From Lachancea mirantina (taxonomy: Eukaryota; Ascomycota; Saccharomycetes; Saccharomycetales; Saccharomycetaceae), in the NCBI GenBank assembly GCA_900074745.1, contig LT598467.1, positions 1,240,001 through 1,304,000 of the forward strand: DNA of 64,000 nucleotides, read 5' to 3'. Shown one piece after another: positions 29,442-39,700 of this stretch (its first letter is position 1; every line of letters starts with the position of its first letter). The position numbers and the translations under genes were made by a program. The notes under the pieces are model-generated. The model was not told the origin of the DNA. It saw nothing but the letters and a program-made list of their open reading frames with translations, and did no database searches.

Positions 29442-30704
29442 TTAGTCTTCTAATATGTAATTACCTAGCTTGTCCATTTTCAGAGTTTGCATCCCACCGG
29501 AGAGTGCTTCAATGATACGCTCATTTTCCTCCTCGCTGTCGCCCTCGGATTCAACGTCGTCTTCGCCGTCGTCCTCGGAGTAGTATTCTTCAGAGGAAGA
29601 ATCTGCAGAATAATTCTCGTTTTCATCCTCAGAATCAATGTCGGAAGTGTTCTGAGCTTCTACTCTCATGATTTCAGCAGCTTCTTCCCATCGTTTGTCA
29701 CCAGGATGCTTTTTACTAAAACCTGAGGCCATGACAAGCTCATCCAAGTTGTCACAACGTTCAATATCTCGCTCAAAGACTGGGAATGCATGTTTATAAC
29801 CATCTCCATAACCGTCAGTATCTAACATGGACGTATCAGATGCAGGTTCATATTTCAGCTTTTTTTTGAAAAATCGACGAATACAGTCGACATCTCTTTG
29901 AAAGAAAAAGGCGGCCTCCTTGTGTTGAATTGAAATACACTGTGGGAAATCAATGACAACAAATCCACAGTCGCTAGAGTCTTGGACGTCGTCTTTAATC
30001 ATGATATTGAATTCATTGAAATCACAGTGTATTAATCCGTGATTCGCAAGCTTCACAATGAAGTTCATAAGATCGCTGTATAGCCTTGACACGTTCTTAT
30101 GATTTCTCATTCTTCTCATTGGGAATCCTTTGATCAACCCCATCAGAACCATGTGCCGCGAGCAGTCGAAAGGTTCCGGAACCGAAAATCCCTTCGTATA
30201 CAGAAGCTCCATGAACTGGTATTCCTTGTTAGCCGCGAGTCTCGATAAATACATCCAGTTACCACTTTGGTTCCGCTTCAAGTAGTCTCTGTTGGTTTTG
30301 ACCGTGTGGAACGAAGTTCTGCCAAGTCTGTGGATTTTCAACACTTTCGTAGCTCCAGCTTTGTCACTCACTCTATAAACGTCTGATTCCTTACCGACAC
30401 CAATAATGTTCCCTACTGAATAGATCGTTTCTCGACTCAACATCGCTTTTAAACCAAGGAAGTCGATTCCATTGTAAGTCAATCTGTAACCATCGTATTT
30501 GATATTTCTCATCCTAGAAACCAATTTCAGCTTGGCCAAATCTCCAATAGCATGGTTGGTCCCCGAAATGGATCTCATTCCAGAGATCTGGTGAATCATC
30601 TGCGTTGGAACGACTTCGTGATTTCTGGAACCTTGTTCAACTGCTTGCAAAACTCGGAAATCATCGGCGGTCAAGTACCGCATATGACTCGTGTCAAGCT
30701 TCAT
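29442..30704 (-). CDS. RIO2: Atypical kinase/ATPase Rio2
   Basis: 420 aa, close to the S. cerevisiae length (425). Acts in final cytoplasmic 40S maturation. Winged helix at ~1-90, then the RIO domain: P-loop-like IGVGKESDVYR at 101-111, ATP-binding Lys in KVLKIHRLG, catalytic HCDFNEFN near 226-233 and metal-binding IDFPQC. The tail is acidic (SSSEEYYSEDDGEDD) and ends in a segment fitting an export signal (MQTLKMDKLGNYIL). PAC-like and RRPE-like elements lie 90-130 bp upstream. Confidence 0.95.
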   Translation of the reverse strand: MKLDTSHMRYLTADDFRVLQAVEQGSRNHEVVPTQMIHQISGMRSISGTNHAIGDLAKLKLVSRMRNIKYDGYRLTYNGIDFLGLKAMLSRETIYSVGNIIGVGKESDVYRVSDKAGATKVLKIHRLGRTSFHTVKTNRDYLKRNQSGNWMYLSRLAANKEYQFMELLYTKGFSVPEPFDCSRHMVLMGLIKGFPMRRMRNHKNVSRLYSDLMNFIVKLANHGLIHCDFNEFNIMIKDDVQDSSDCGFVVIDFPQCISIQHKEAAFFFQRDVDCIRRFFKKKLKYEPASDTSMLDTDGYGDGYKHAFPVFERDIERCDNLDELVMASGFSKKHPGDKRWEEAAEIMRVEAQNTSDIDSEDENENYSADSSSEEYYSEDDGEDDVESEGDSEEENERIIEALSGGMQTLKMDKLGNYILED

Positions 30705-31083
30705 TTAAAATCTATAGCAAACTTAAGAACTAGTGCCTAACTCTTTTATTTACAGAGTCTTGGGTATCGGTGCTTTCTTGGGCAAATTCTTTCAGCTCAT
30801 CTCATCGATTCATTCATTGCAGAGTGAAAATTTGACGTTGAGGTCAGGTGACTTGGTGAGGTCACATCATAATCTCTGGAAAGGGCCAGGGATAACGAAC
30901 ACCTGTAAACTAACTGGATTCTTTGACCCTTAGAAATGTCATAACAAGACATTTAGTTGATCTTTTGGTTTGTATGTATATAGCTATATAGTCTGCGGTC
31001 ATTTTAATCATACCTTTGGCGGAAATTTAGGGCCTAAGAAAGTATTTAAGCCATAGGATATATAATTAGCTTTACAGATGTAT
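30705..31083 (-). promoter_or_regulatory. RIO2 promoter with PAC-like and RRPE-like elements
   Basis: 379 bp between RIO2 and the next minus-strand gene. AGCTCATC (30794-30801) overlaps TCTCATCG (30800-30807), both PAC-like; TGAAAATTTG (30825-30834) is RRPE-like. These elements mark the ribosome-biogenesis regulon. Confidence 0.45.
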
Positions 31084-31683
31084 TTAAAAACGGTCAGGGA
31101 AGGGCACATGGTGGTGACAGTGATCGAAATGTGGTCCTTCATGTCCGTGATTTTTATATGGTCCCATATGGTGGGGATAGTGATGTCCGTGATGGGGAAA
31201 AAAGTGGGGAGGGAAATGGGGCCCATGAGTCCAACCCGGTGGTGGCGGAAATCTGTCTTCCCTATCAAAACGGCAATCAAAGCCATTGAAATTCGTAAAA
31301 CGGTGTGGCTCATCACTGTGGTGGTGACGATGGTGATGACGCGGAGGAGGGGCATCGCTAAAACCGCCAAATCTGCCGTGGTGGTGGTGATGATGATGTC
31401 TATTTGAGTTAAATGGCCAGGGCCCAAAAGGCTCCGACTTGTCGTGACCGTGGTGCCTGTGGTCGTTGCCACGGAGATTCTCCGAATGATGATGGCACCC
31501 TTGACCATCCCTCCTTTTATGATTCCATTCCTTCTCGCGAGCTTGCTCTTCGGCCTTGTCGTCCATATCAGTGTTTTCTTTCTCATTCATTTGGTGAGGT
31601 CTGAAGTCCTCGGTACTTGAGCAGACGCGGTCTTTCAATTGCATTGTCAAAATAAAGTGTTCGTCGGTTTTATAAAAGATCAT
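31084..31683 (-). CDS. Histidine-rich protein of unknown function
   Basis: Up to 199 aa; later starts at 31644 (MQLKDRV) and 31590 (MNEKENTD) are possible, and TATA-like boxes near 31667 and 31728 favour them. From about residue 60 on it is dominated by histidine with F, P and G (HHHHHHHGRFGGF, PHFPPHFFPHHGHHYPHH). No domain, signal peptide or membrane segment is seen. Its place between RIO2 and SSB1 is that of S. cerevisiae YNL208W, a G/Q/N-rich protein, but I see no clear similarity. Metal binding is an inference from composition only. Antisense frames over the same DNA are shadows of the His codons. Confidence 0.65.
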   Translation of the reverse strand: MIFYKTDEHFILTMQLKDRVCSSTEDFRPHQMNEKENTDMDDKAEEQAREKEWNHKRRDGQGCHHHSENLRGNDHRHHGHDKSEPFGPWPFNSNRHHHHHHHGRFGGFSDAPPPRHHHRHHHSDEPHRFTNFNGFDCRFDREDRFPPPPGWTHGPHFPPHFFPHHGHHYPHHMGPYKNHGHEGPHFDHCHHHVPFPDRF

Positions 31684-32247
31684 GGGCTCTAAGAAAAGAC
31701 TAGATTCCTGAGCTACAGGTCTTAAAATTTATATGGGTTTATATAGCTCAAAATCATCCACTTGTCAGGAGATAATGGCGGGTTTGGAATCCGGCGCCGG
31801 TGGTTGATGCGCGTCTCGGCTTTTGAACGTGCGCCTCAATCTGCCATATCCGTGCCTGCACTGCGTTTTGCTGTGAGTTCAAATGCCGAAAGGAGTTAAA
31901 ATGCAGCGTTTCCATGTGAAAAAGTAACTTATGCGGCATTTCAAATGCCGAGGGCTGCATAGTCAAGGTAATGTGAGGATGATTATTATCCATGGACCAC
32001 GCGGATGGATGAGAACCATCTGTCGGTAATCTTGGAAAGGTCCATGGGAATAAGCGCAGATTTACTCGGTTACCAGTTCCAGACTTTATTTGATAAGGGC
32101 CTTTTTAGTACATTAGATTTATATGGCAAAAAAGCTAAAAACCTACACATATGTAAAGCTAGATACACAGGAAAGATATTTCATGAGGCTGAATAGGAAG
32201 AGAGAATCAAGTAAATGGAAAAAACTTTAAAGTTCTAATTCTCAACC
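31684..32247. promoter_or_regulatory. Promoter region of the His-rich gene
   Basis: 564 bp after the SSB1 3' end. CGG-N11-CCG at 31934-31950 (CGGCATTTCAAATGCCG) has the geometry of a Gal4-class zinc-cluster site, and AAATGCCG occurs again near 31880. A 10-bp palindrome CCGGCGCCGG is at 31790-31799. Two frames of 63 and 79 codons here look spurious. Confidence 0.45.
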
Positions 32248-34089
32248 TTAACGAGAGGACATAGCCTTAGTGACAACTCTCTTTAGACCAACTTCGGCCT
32301 TTCTCAAGTCATCGGTAGATGGGTCCTCTAGTTCCAACGCGGCCATGGCGTCCGACAAAGCAGCCTCGATCTTAGACTTGGCACCTCTCTTCAACTTGGA
32401 AGACAAGACTGGGTCGGTGACGGTTTGCTCGATGGAAGCAACGTAAGACTCCAATCTTTGTTTGGCCTCATGCTTCTTGGCGAAAGCTTCGTCGGCAGCC
32501 TTGAACTCTTCGGCTTGGTTGACCATCTTCTCGATTTCGTCGGAAGACAATCTGCCAACAGCGTTGGAGATAGTAATGTTAGCGGACTTACCAGTAGACT
32601 TCTCGACGGCAGTAACCTTCAAGATACCGTTAGCGTCAACTTCGAAAATAGCTTCCAAGACTGGCTCACCTGCGGACATTGGAGGAATTCCCTTCAAGTC
32701 GAATTCACCCAACAAGGTGTTTTCAGCACAGTTGACACGTTCACCTTGGTAAACTGGGAATTGAACGGTAGTTTGATGGTCAGCAACAGTGGTGAAAGTT
32801 CTTCTCTTGATGGTTGGGACAGTGGTGTTTCTTGGAACAACCGGAGCGAAGACATTACCTTGCATGGCGACACCCAAAGACAACGGCGCAACATCCAACA
32901 ACAACAAGTCCTTGGTGTCGTCGGAAGTAGATTGGCCAGTCAAGATAGCACCTTGGACGGCGGCACCGTAGGCAACGGCTTCATCAGGGTTGATGGATTT
33001 CTCCAATTGCTTACCGTCGAAGAAGTCGGACAAAAGCTTTTGGACCTTTGGAATTCTGGTGGAACCACCGACCAAGACGACCTCGTCGATTTGAGTCTTG
33101 GAAACCTTGGCGTCCTTCAACACTTGTTCAACTGGCTCCAAAGTAGACTTAAACAAAGTAGCGTTGATGTCTTCGAATCTGGCTCTGGTGATGGAGGTCT
33201 CAAAGTCTTCACCGTCGAACAAAGAGTCAACTTCCACGGTGGTTTGAGTAACAGAAGACAAAGTTCTCTTAGCTCTCTCAGCAGCAGTTCTCAATCTTCT
33301 CAAAGCTCTGGCGTCGTTGGAGATATCCAAACCAGTCTTCTTCTTGAATTCGGTCTTGAAGTGCTCCAATAGGTTAGTGTCAAAATCTTGACCACCCAAG
33401 TGAGTGTTACCAGAAGTGGACTTCACGGTGTAGACACCACCAGCAATGTGCAACAAGGAAACATCGAAAGTACCACCACCCAAATCGAAAATCAAAACGT
33501 GTCTCTCCTTGTCAGACTTACCGGCACCCAAACCGTAAGCAATGGCGGCGGCGGTAGGTTCGTTAATGATACGCAAAACGTTCAAGCCAGCAATGGCACC
33601 AGCATCCTTGGTAGCTTGTCTTTGAGCGTCGTTAAAGTAAGCTGGAACGGTGATGACAGCCTTTTCGACCTTTTGGCCGATCTTGGCCTCAGCAATCTCT
33701 TTCATCTTGATCAAAACCATAGAGGAGATTTCCTGTGGGGAGAAAGTCTTTGTCTCACCCAAGTATTCAACTTCAACGAGAGGAGCGTCGTTGACGTCGA
33801 TAACCTTGAAAGGCCAGGTCTTGATGTCACTTTGAACAGATTCATCATCGAATCTTCTACCAATCAAACGCTTGGCGTCAAAGACAGTGTTTCTTGGGTT
33901 CAGAGCAGCCTGGTTCTTGGCAGCGTCACCAATCAATCTTTCTTCTGGAGTGAAAGCAACGAAAGATGGGGTAACTCTGTTACCTTGCTCGTTAGCGATA
34001 ATTTCGACAGAAGAGTCGTAAGTCGCAACACAGGAGTACGTAGTACCCAAGTCGATACCGACAGCACCTTGGAAAACACCTTCAGCCAT
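32248..34089 (-). CDS. SSB1: Ribosome-associated Hsp70 Ssb1
   Basis: 613 aa, the same length as S. cerevisiae Ssb1/Ssb2. Binds nascent chains at the ribosome with the RAC complex. Hsp70 signatures: [12 protein letters not shown] near 11-22, [14 protein letters not shown] near 200, [13 protein letters not shown] near 340. It lacks the EEVD end of stress Hsp70s and ends KAMSSR. Codon use is strongly biased, as expected for an abundant protein. Single-copy parent of SSB1/SSB2. TATAAA (34186-34191) and a large RRPE palindrome (34199-34214) lie just upstream. Confidence 0.97.
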   Translation of the reverse strand: MAEGVFQGAVGIDLGTTYSCVATYDSSVEIIANEQGNRVTPSFVAFTPEERLIGDAAKNQAALNPRNTVFDAKRLIGRRFDDESVQSDIKTWPFKVIDVNDAPLVEVEYLGETKTFSPQEISSMVLIKMKEIAEAKIGQKVEKAVITVPAYFNDAQRQATKDAGAIAGLNVLRIINEPTAAAIAYGLGAGKSDKERHVLIFDLGGGTFDVSLLHIAGGVYTVKSTSGNTHLGGQDFDTNLLEHFKTEFKKKTGLDISNDARALRRLRTAAERAKRTLSSVTQTTVEVDSLFDGEDFETSITRARFEDINATLFKSTLEPVEQVLKDAKVSKTQIDEVVLVGGSTRIPKVQKLLSDFFDGKQLEKSINPDEAVAYGAAVQGAILTGQSTSDDTKDLLLLDVAPLSLGVAMQGNVFAPVVPRNTTVPTIKRRTFTTVADHQTTVQFPVYQGERVNCAENTLLGEFDLKGIPPMSAGEPVLEAIFEVDANGILKVTAVEKSTGKSANITISNAVGRLSSDEIEKMVNQAEEFKAADEAFAKKHEAKQRLESYVASIEQTVTDPVLSSKLKRGAKSKIEAALSDAMAALELEDPSTDDLRKAEVGLKRVVTKAMSSR

Positions 34090-34352
34090 TGTGATTCGTG
34101 TGGGGAGTAGCTTGCTGAGCGAACACTGTTATGCCAAATTTGAAACTGGCAGAGAGAAGACCAACTGGGACTAGCGATGCGAAGTTTTATAACACACCGT
34201 GAAAAATTTTTCACAGCCAGCCACGGCGGCCTTGCCGACGGTGTCGATGCCCCGGGTGCTGCGTTTCTTTTGGCTGAGATTTCGCACATGACAAAATCGA
34301 TCACGTGGTTGACATTTTCGAATTGGGAGCGGTAGTGATTGCGTGGGCCGTG
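34090..34352 (-). promoter_or_regulatory. SSB1 promoter
   Basis: TATAAA on the minus strand at 34186-34191, about 100 bp before the start codon. The 16-bp perfect palindrome GTGAAAAATTTTTCAC at 34199-34214 contains the RRPE core (AAAAATTTT). CACGTG is at 34310-34315. The MER1 3' end must also lie here. Confidence 0.55.
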
Positions 34353-35306
34353 CTATTGATTTCGCTGACCCGGACTCAGATTTGCGCTATCCATAGGGGT
34401 GCAAGGACCAGTGTAAGAATCAATGCAAGCCCGGGCTTTTCTTCTGGAATGTCCTTTGGGCCTATAGCACTGTAGTTGGGACTCAATCAATGCCATGGCC
34501 ACGGTTACGGTAGAGAGGGTTCCTGATACCACGATAGCTTGCAGTATTAGGTAAGGGCTTGCCAATTGGATAGTTTTCAACCGTTCTGGTATGGGAAGGA
34601 TCTTGACGCATGCGCCCGACTGTTCACGAATAAATTCAATGCGAGATCCTTGGTGACCTATTAGAAAGGTCACTTCTAACTTGTTTAGGGTTAGTGTGTG
34701 GGATGTATGGTACAGTGGGGCATATCGCTGTTCTTGCTGCTGTTGTACTTCATTTTTGTAATGTGGGGAAAGCGGTCTTGGAGGGCGTGGAAATCCGGTG
34801 AAAAGCTTCCTTTGCTGTGGAACCGTGTACATTGGATTTGCCAGTATTTTCGCAATGTCTCGTACCAATTGGTCGTTGCTTGAATTCTTGAGTTCGACGT
34901 AGTGACCACCTAGGGGTTTAACATTTGAGTTTAACCCCAATTGATCACGCTGTAGGAGGTATTGGATTTCCCTTGAAACCACGATAGTGACGCCTTTAGT
35001 GGCGTCTATTTGTTGTAACAGTTGTTGCGACACGGGGCACTCCAATATGCACGCCGTGTTTTGTTCAGCGTAAACTGTCGCGATGTCGGTTTCTTGTGTT
35101 GAAGTCGCATTCATAAACTGTAAAAATCCTTCTTGTAGCATCTGGACCAATTCGTCGTAATTCACTAATACTTGGAGCTTGTTTTGTACTCCCATTTTGC
35201 TGTGCAGCCTCAGCTTCACATGGACACGATCTAATTTCCCATTAAACAGGTCTGCAATGCAAAGACGGCATGATTCTTTTTGCAGGTCCGGTGCAGTGGG
35301 ATCCAT
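34353..35306 (-). CDS. MER1: Meiotic splicing activator Mer1
   Basis: 317 aa, starting at the first ATG (MDPTAPDLQ). In S. cerevisiae Mer1 binds an intronic enhancer and activates splicing of meiotic pre-mRNAs (such as AMA1, MER2, MER3). The KH domain lies in the C-terminal half: KLEVTFLIGHQGSRIEFIRE carries the GxxG loop as GHQG. An RLCIADLFNGKLD block near the start fits the N-terminal region. Position between SSB and PTP1 agrees with YNL210W. A perfect URS1 59 bp upstream supports early meiotic expression. Confidence 0.85.
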   Translation of the reverse strand: MDPTAPDLQKESCRLCIADLFNGKLDRVHVKLRLHSKMGVQNKLQVLVNYDELVQMLQEGFLQFMNATSTQETDIATVYAEQNTACILECPVSQQLLQQIDATKGVTIVVSREIQYLLQRDQLGLNSNVKPLGGHYVELKNSSNDQLVRDIAKILANPMYTVPQQRKLFTGFPRPPRPLSPHYKNEVQQQQEQRYAPLYHTSHTLTLNKLEVTFLIGHQGSRIEFIREQSGACVKILPIPERLKTIQLASPYLILQAIVVSGTLSTVTVAMALIESQLQCYRPKGHSRRKARACIDSYTGPCTPMDSANLSPGQRNQ

Positions 35307-35364
35307 TTCTTTCTCCACTCGATTCGATCACCTCGGCTTGTAAAAGATGCCTTGTCTCTGAGAC

Positions 35365-35374
35365 TCGGCGGCTA
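35365..35374 (-). promoter_or_regulatory. URS1 element of MER1
   Basis: TAGCCGCCGA on the minus strand (TCGGCGGCTA on plus), a perfect Ume6 site, 59 bp before the MER1 start codon. It lies in the 337-bp region 35307-35643, which otherwise holds only the PTP1 3' end. Confidence 0.75.
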
Positions 35375-35643
35375 TACAAAGCTAACTATAAAAGTACCTG
35401 AAAATCCGGCAGAAAGGTCTTCGGTCCTGTCAAAAAAGTATACAGAGTATACGGCGTTGTGTACTTTTAAATACGGGCTTTGAGTATCTTTCTCTTCTCT
35501 TTATAGTTCTAGTGGTTGAAACAAGTGTTTCCGTTTAGATTAGCTATGTCACAATTTGGCGTCGAGACAATCGCCAGAACAGAAGATCACCAAAAAGTCA
35601 TGTATAGTTAGCAGTATCCCGGCATGTAGCAATACGAATCGCA

Positions 35644-36633
35644 TCAAGACGGATGCTCCATTTGGAACAGCCAACGAGCCGCGTTGTATATAAATATGTA
35701 TTGGTCAATCATTTGGACCATTTTCAGGCGTTGAGTACGCAATTGCAAGATTATCTGTTCTATAAGATCGTGTTTGTAGCCCTGGAGCGGGGAGCTTTGC
35801 GTAAAATCATAGGTATCGTGAAACAGATGATCGAGCGTGATGAAAGTACCGGTTCTGCCCACACCGGCGGAACAATGTACTATAATTGGATTTTGAGCAC
35901 CGTTGACGCTGTGCGAGTGTCGTGAGAGTTTCAATATGGGTAAAATCTCGTCTGGTTTCGACATGTCTTTCCATTGATCAAAATAAAAATGATGCACAGT
36001 CTTTGGAGCAAGATTCGGCATCTCTGGAGTCAGTCGTAATCTCGTGACAACGTAATGATCTTCTTGCGTGACACTTTCGAACGAGACGTCCAAAGCACTG
36101 GGAAACGTGGATTTCTCGAGATCCGCGTCACCTACATCTTGTTGACGAGCGACGTGCAGTTTCGTCTCATTCGAGGGCCAATATTTGAAACATTTCTCAC
36201 GCCCGGCTTCGACTAAAGGTGTTACCATTACTACGACAACGTCGTCCTGAGGACATATCTGGTAACACATTTGCCAAAATTGTTGCCATGTCCGTTTAGT
36301 CGGGCCCTGCGTGGCAATATAATGGCCTGGTCTTAACGACTGCGTCGGTACCGAGACTTTAATATACGACGCATTAATGTAGTCACTGCCTTCTTGGACT
36401 TGTAACCTAACCCGATTTCTTTCATAGGGCATAATATTCACGTATCTATTGCGGCAATCATTTTTTTCATCTACCGAAACCCCCAGACTCCATCGAGATT
36501 CTTCCGGATACATAGTCGCATCTCGAAGTCTCAGGTCTTCTTGTTGTTGAATAAACCTGAATTTGTCGACAATTTCGGGAACCTCTTGCTTTAAATACCA
36601 TGGCATTTGAATATCAAAATTTGGTGAGACCAT
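35644..36633 (-). CDS. PTP1: Protein tyrosine phosphatase Ptp1
   Basis: 329 aa classical PTP, cytosolic, with broad phosphotyrosine specificity. KNRYVNIMPYERNRV-type NRY motif near 60-75, DYINASYI near 85, WPD-loop equivalent DQWKDMSKP near 220, and the catalytic loop VHCSAGVGRTG near 250-260 with Cys and Arg in place. The Q-loop TQRLKMVQ is near the end. Length as in S. cerevisiae (335 aa). Syntenic with YDL230W. Confidence 0.96.
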   Translation of the reverse strand: MVSPNFDIQMPWYLKQEVPEIVDKFRFIQQQEDLRLRDATMYPEESRWSLGVSVDEKNDCRNRYVNIMPYERNRVRLQVQEGSDYINASYIKVSVPTQSLRPGHYIATQGPTKRTWQQFWQMCYQICPQDDVVVVMVTPLVEAGREKCFKYWPSNETKLHVARQQDVGDADLEKSTFPSALDVSFESVTQEDHYVVTRLRLTPEMPNLAPKTVHHFYFDQWKDMSKPDEILPILKLSRHSHSVNGAQNPIIVHCSAGVGRTGTFITLDHLFHDTYDFTQSSPLQGYKHDLIEQIILQLRTQRLKMVQMIDQYIFIYNAARWLFQMEHPS

Positions 36634-36795
36634 GGCACACGCTCTTATTCTGGATCAACGCTTTGGAATCCGTGGTTTTCTCTAAATCGTTTATCATTTA
36701 TGAGGTGGTTATTGTTTAAGGTGAAAACTAGTAACATCTAGATTATTATTAACTCAGTACTATGGAACAGACAAAGCCTCAGGGAGTGCTGGAAA

Positions 36796-39700
36796 ATGTC
36801 TCAACAACCTCATATCTCTAAGGGCTCTTATGTGCAAAAATCATTTCTTAACCTCAAAGGGCTAGGTCATGATTTGGCCGGCTCGGTTTCGTCAAGAACA
36901 TCGTTATCACAATTGAAGTTGAATCAGCTTACTGTGGGCAAAAACTGGGGATTTCTCGAAGATTACGGACTTGAGGAGTTACGAGATGGGTTTTTTGACC
37001 CTATATATACCAAACATGAGCGAGTCCAGGCTGACGGAGATGATGATGAGCCGAAATCTGCGTGGAAAATTGATATCAGCGAAGTGGTTAAAACTGAACT
37101 GAATCTGATTCGGGACAATTGGAAACAGATCGCGAAGTATTTCATTGCGTTTTTCGCTTCCATTTGTATCTGTCTCGTGAGACCGGCAGGATCATGGATG
37201 GGCCATAGTCATCGACAATTTTTGCCCATAGCGGTGTTACTGCATCATCCTGTGAGAAGTATCGGTGTTCAACTTGAAGTCTCGATTTTTGCGATTTTGG
37301 GTAACGTTTTGGCGCTTGGTTGGTCAAGCTTGGCATGGTATATCTCTACAGCTACTGGACCGGCTGCCTCGCATCAAGGTGGTGTATTCTTTGCAAGCAT
37401 GTTCATAGCCGTTTTCCTTGCTGCATGGCTTAGAACCGCTTATATGAGGTTTTTCTACTTTTCACAATCTTTTGGTATGGGCATTATCTATTTACACACC
37501 GCCAGTTTAGCGTTTTCGAAACGCAGCCTGCACTGGCAACTGTTTTGGGATTTTGGAATTTCCAATGTTTTCGGGATCGCGCTGTCGTTACTGGTATGTG
37601 CGACCATTTTCCCGTCTTTTGGGAATTCGGAAGTTATAATCATGCTTACGGAGACTCTGGATTCCATGAAACAGTTTCTGGTGACTTTTGTAGATGCCGA
37701 ATATTGTCACGATCTTCAAAAATTGCATTCTTTGCAAAGGCATCTCGTGGCAACGTTTGATGTCACTCTCTCTCAGGGTGTCAGAGAATTTGCTAACCAA
37801 ATAACACTATCCCGAATGGATCATATCCGCTTAAAGGAGCTCCGGAATTCTTTGACGATCGCTGCTTCCACGCTAAAGATCTTACCGGTGGCACATAAGC
37901 TGATTTCTAATCTTGAACTGGAGGAATTTTATCACAAGTGCGAGAACCACTCAAGCAGTGGGACCGGAACCGATGCTTCATCGCCACCAAGTCTTCATCA
38001 AACCCCAACGAAAACAGAGAATCCCTCAAGCGACCATGATCTAAGCGTCTTGAGGTCAACGTTCTCTGATACAATTTTAATGCTTCTGGTAGAGATGATA
38101 TCAACACTGGAAACAATGAGTACCACTCTGGCCAAACTGTCGAACGCAGAAGATCGAAAAACAAATTTGCAGAAAATCTGTCAAAATCATGATAAGCTAA
38201 AGCTTAGAATTGCACAGCTGGATATGGGTTACAGAAAATTCACAAAAACGCATTACTTTAACAAAGAGCTCTTGAGTGCTTCGTTCTCAGTGGACATCTT
38301 TCTCTTTCTACGTTATATTCGTCAGACGGCCAAAAATCTGATCATTTCGGCGCATAATGTATCCGATATTGCAGCAAACGCACATTGGAAATTGAATTTA
38401 CCCCATTACCCTCTTCGGAGAGCTTTAGTGAGACTTCCAGCCCAATGTAACCTTGATCAGGGTGCAACAACTATTTTTGAATATTTTGAAGCAAAATCTG
38501 ACGTTGATGACATATTTGAGTGCTTGTACAATAGTTACACCTCGACTCATTCACATTTGAGACCCACAATTAGCAAAAACCAAATGAATGCCACCATCAG
38601 AGCCATAGATCACAAAGATTTTAGTCTTCACACTACCCAGAATACTTTGAGATTCAAGCTGTGGCTCTTGAGCAGGAAAGTGGTCTCTGATGAAAGTAAA
38701 TGGGCCTTTAAAATTATCTTTATTCTCACTTTCATGGCGCTACCCTCGTGGCTTCCTGAATCACTTCATTGGTATGAAACATATCAGTGTTGGTGGTGCC
38801 CAGTGCTATATTTTCTTCTGATCAACAGGAGAAATACTGGCAATTGGGACACGGTTTTAAAAAGGTCCTTATGCTGCTTGCTGGGAGTCTTTTGGGGCTG
38901 GTGCGCCAATCAGGCAAGGCACTTCAGCAGTCCATACGTTATTGGCTGTTTTGCAGGTCTTATAGGGTTTCTCATCAGTTGCTTCTTCTTCTCGCATAAA
39001 TCTCCAAAACTAGCATTTATCACATTGATGAGTTTCTCGGTCATTGCACTTGAACCTTACAGCGCGAATGCCTTGTCGTTGGGTACTGCCGTTATCTGGA
39101 AAGATACGTGGGTCACAGGTCTGGCGCTTTTTTTCGGAGTCACTCTCTCATTACCAACCAATTGGATTGTCTGGCCGTTCATGGCTCGCTACGAGCTTGC
39201 CCCTTCGATTTCGTCTTTGCTTGGCCATATAAGCCAATCTTATCAGTCAATAACCGACCGATACCTGTACCGGGATGCGAACGATGATCCAACTGGCTTG
39301 ACACTCAAGTTCTCGACTATCAGAGAGGTGAGACTATCGCAAAGCTTGACAGCTCTCAGAGAATTGCTTCAAAGTGCAGAGAATGAGCCAATATACATTT
39401 CCAATTTCAAGCCTTTGCTCTACACGCAGCTAATGGAAGCGTGTGACTACCTATTAGAAAGAATGATTGCTGCCAGAATTTCTGGTCGGTACTTCGAAGT
39501 CTGGGATCGAGACAGGGACAGCGAGACGACCAGAGCTTTATTGTCCCTACGTCGCGACAGTGCTGCGTCTGTTATATTTGTCCTATACATGCTATCGAAC
39601 TGCTTCAGATCTAAAAACAAAGTTCCCAAATACCTTCCCAATCCGATAATGGCAAGAAAGAAGCTCTTTGACTTTATTTCAAAGTTCGAGATGTCTGGTG

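Noticed and set aside
31008-31586. 192-codon minus frame and 109-codon plus frame over the His-rich gene
   Set aside because: They are shadows created by CAC/CAT repeats of the His-rich frame.
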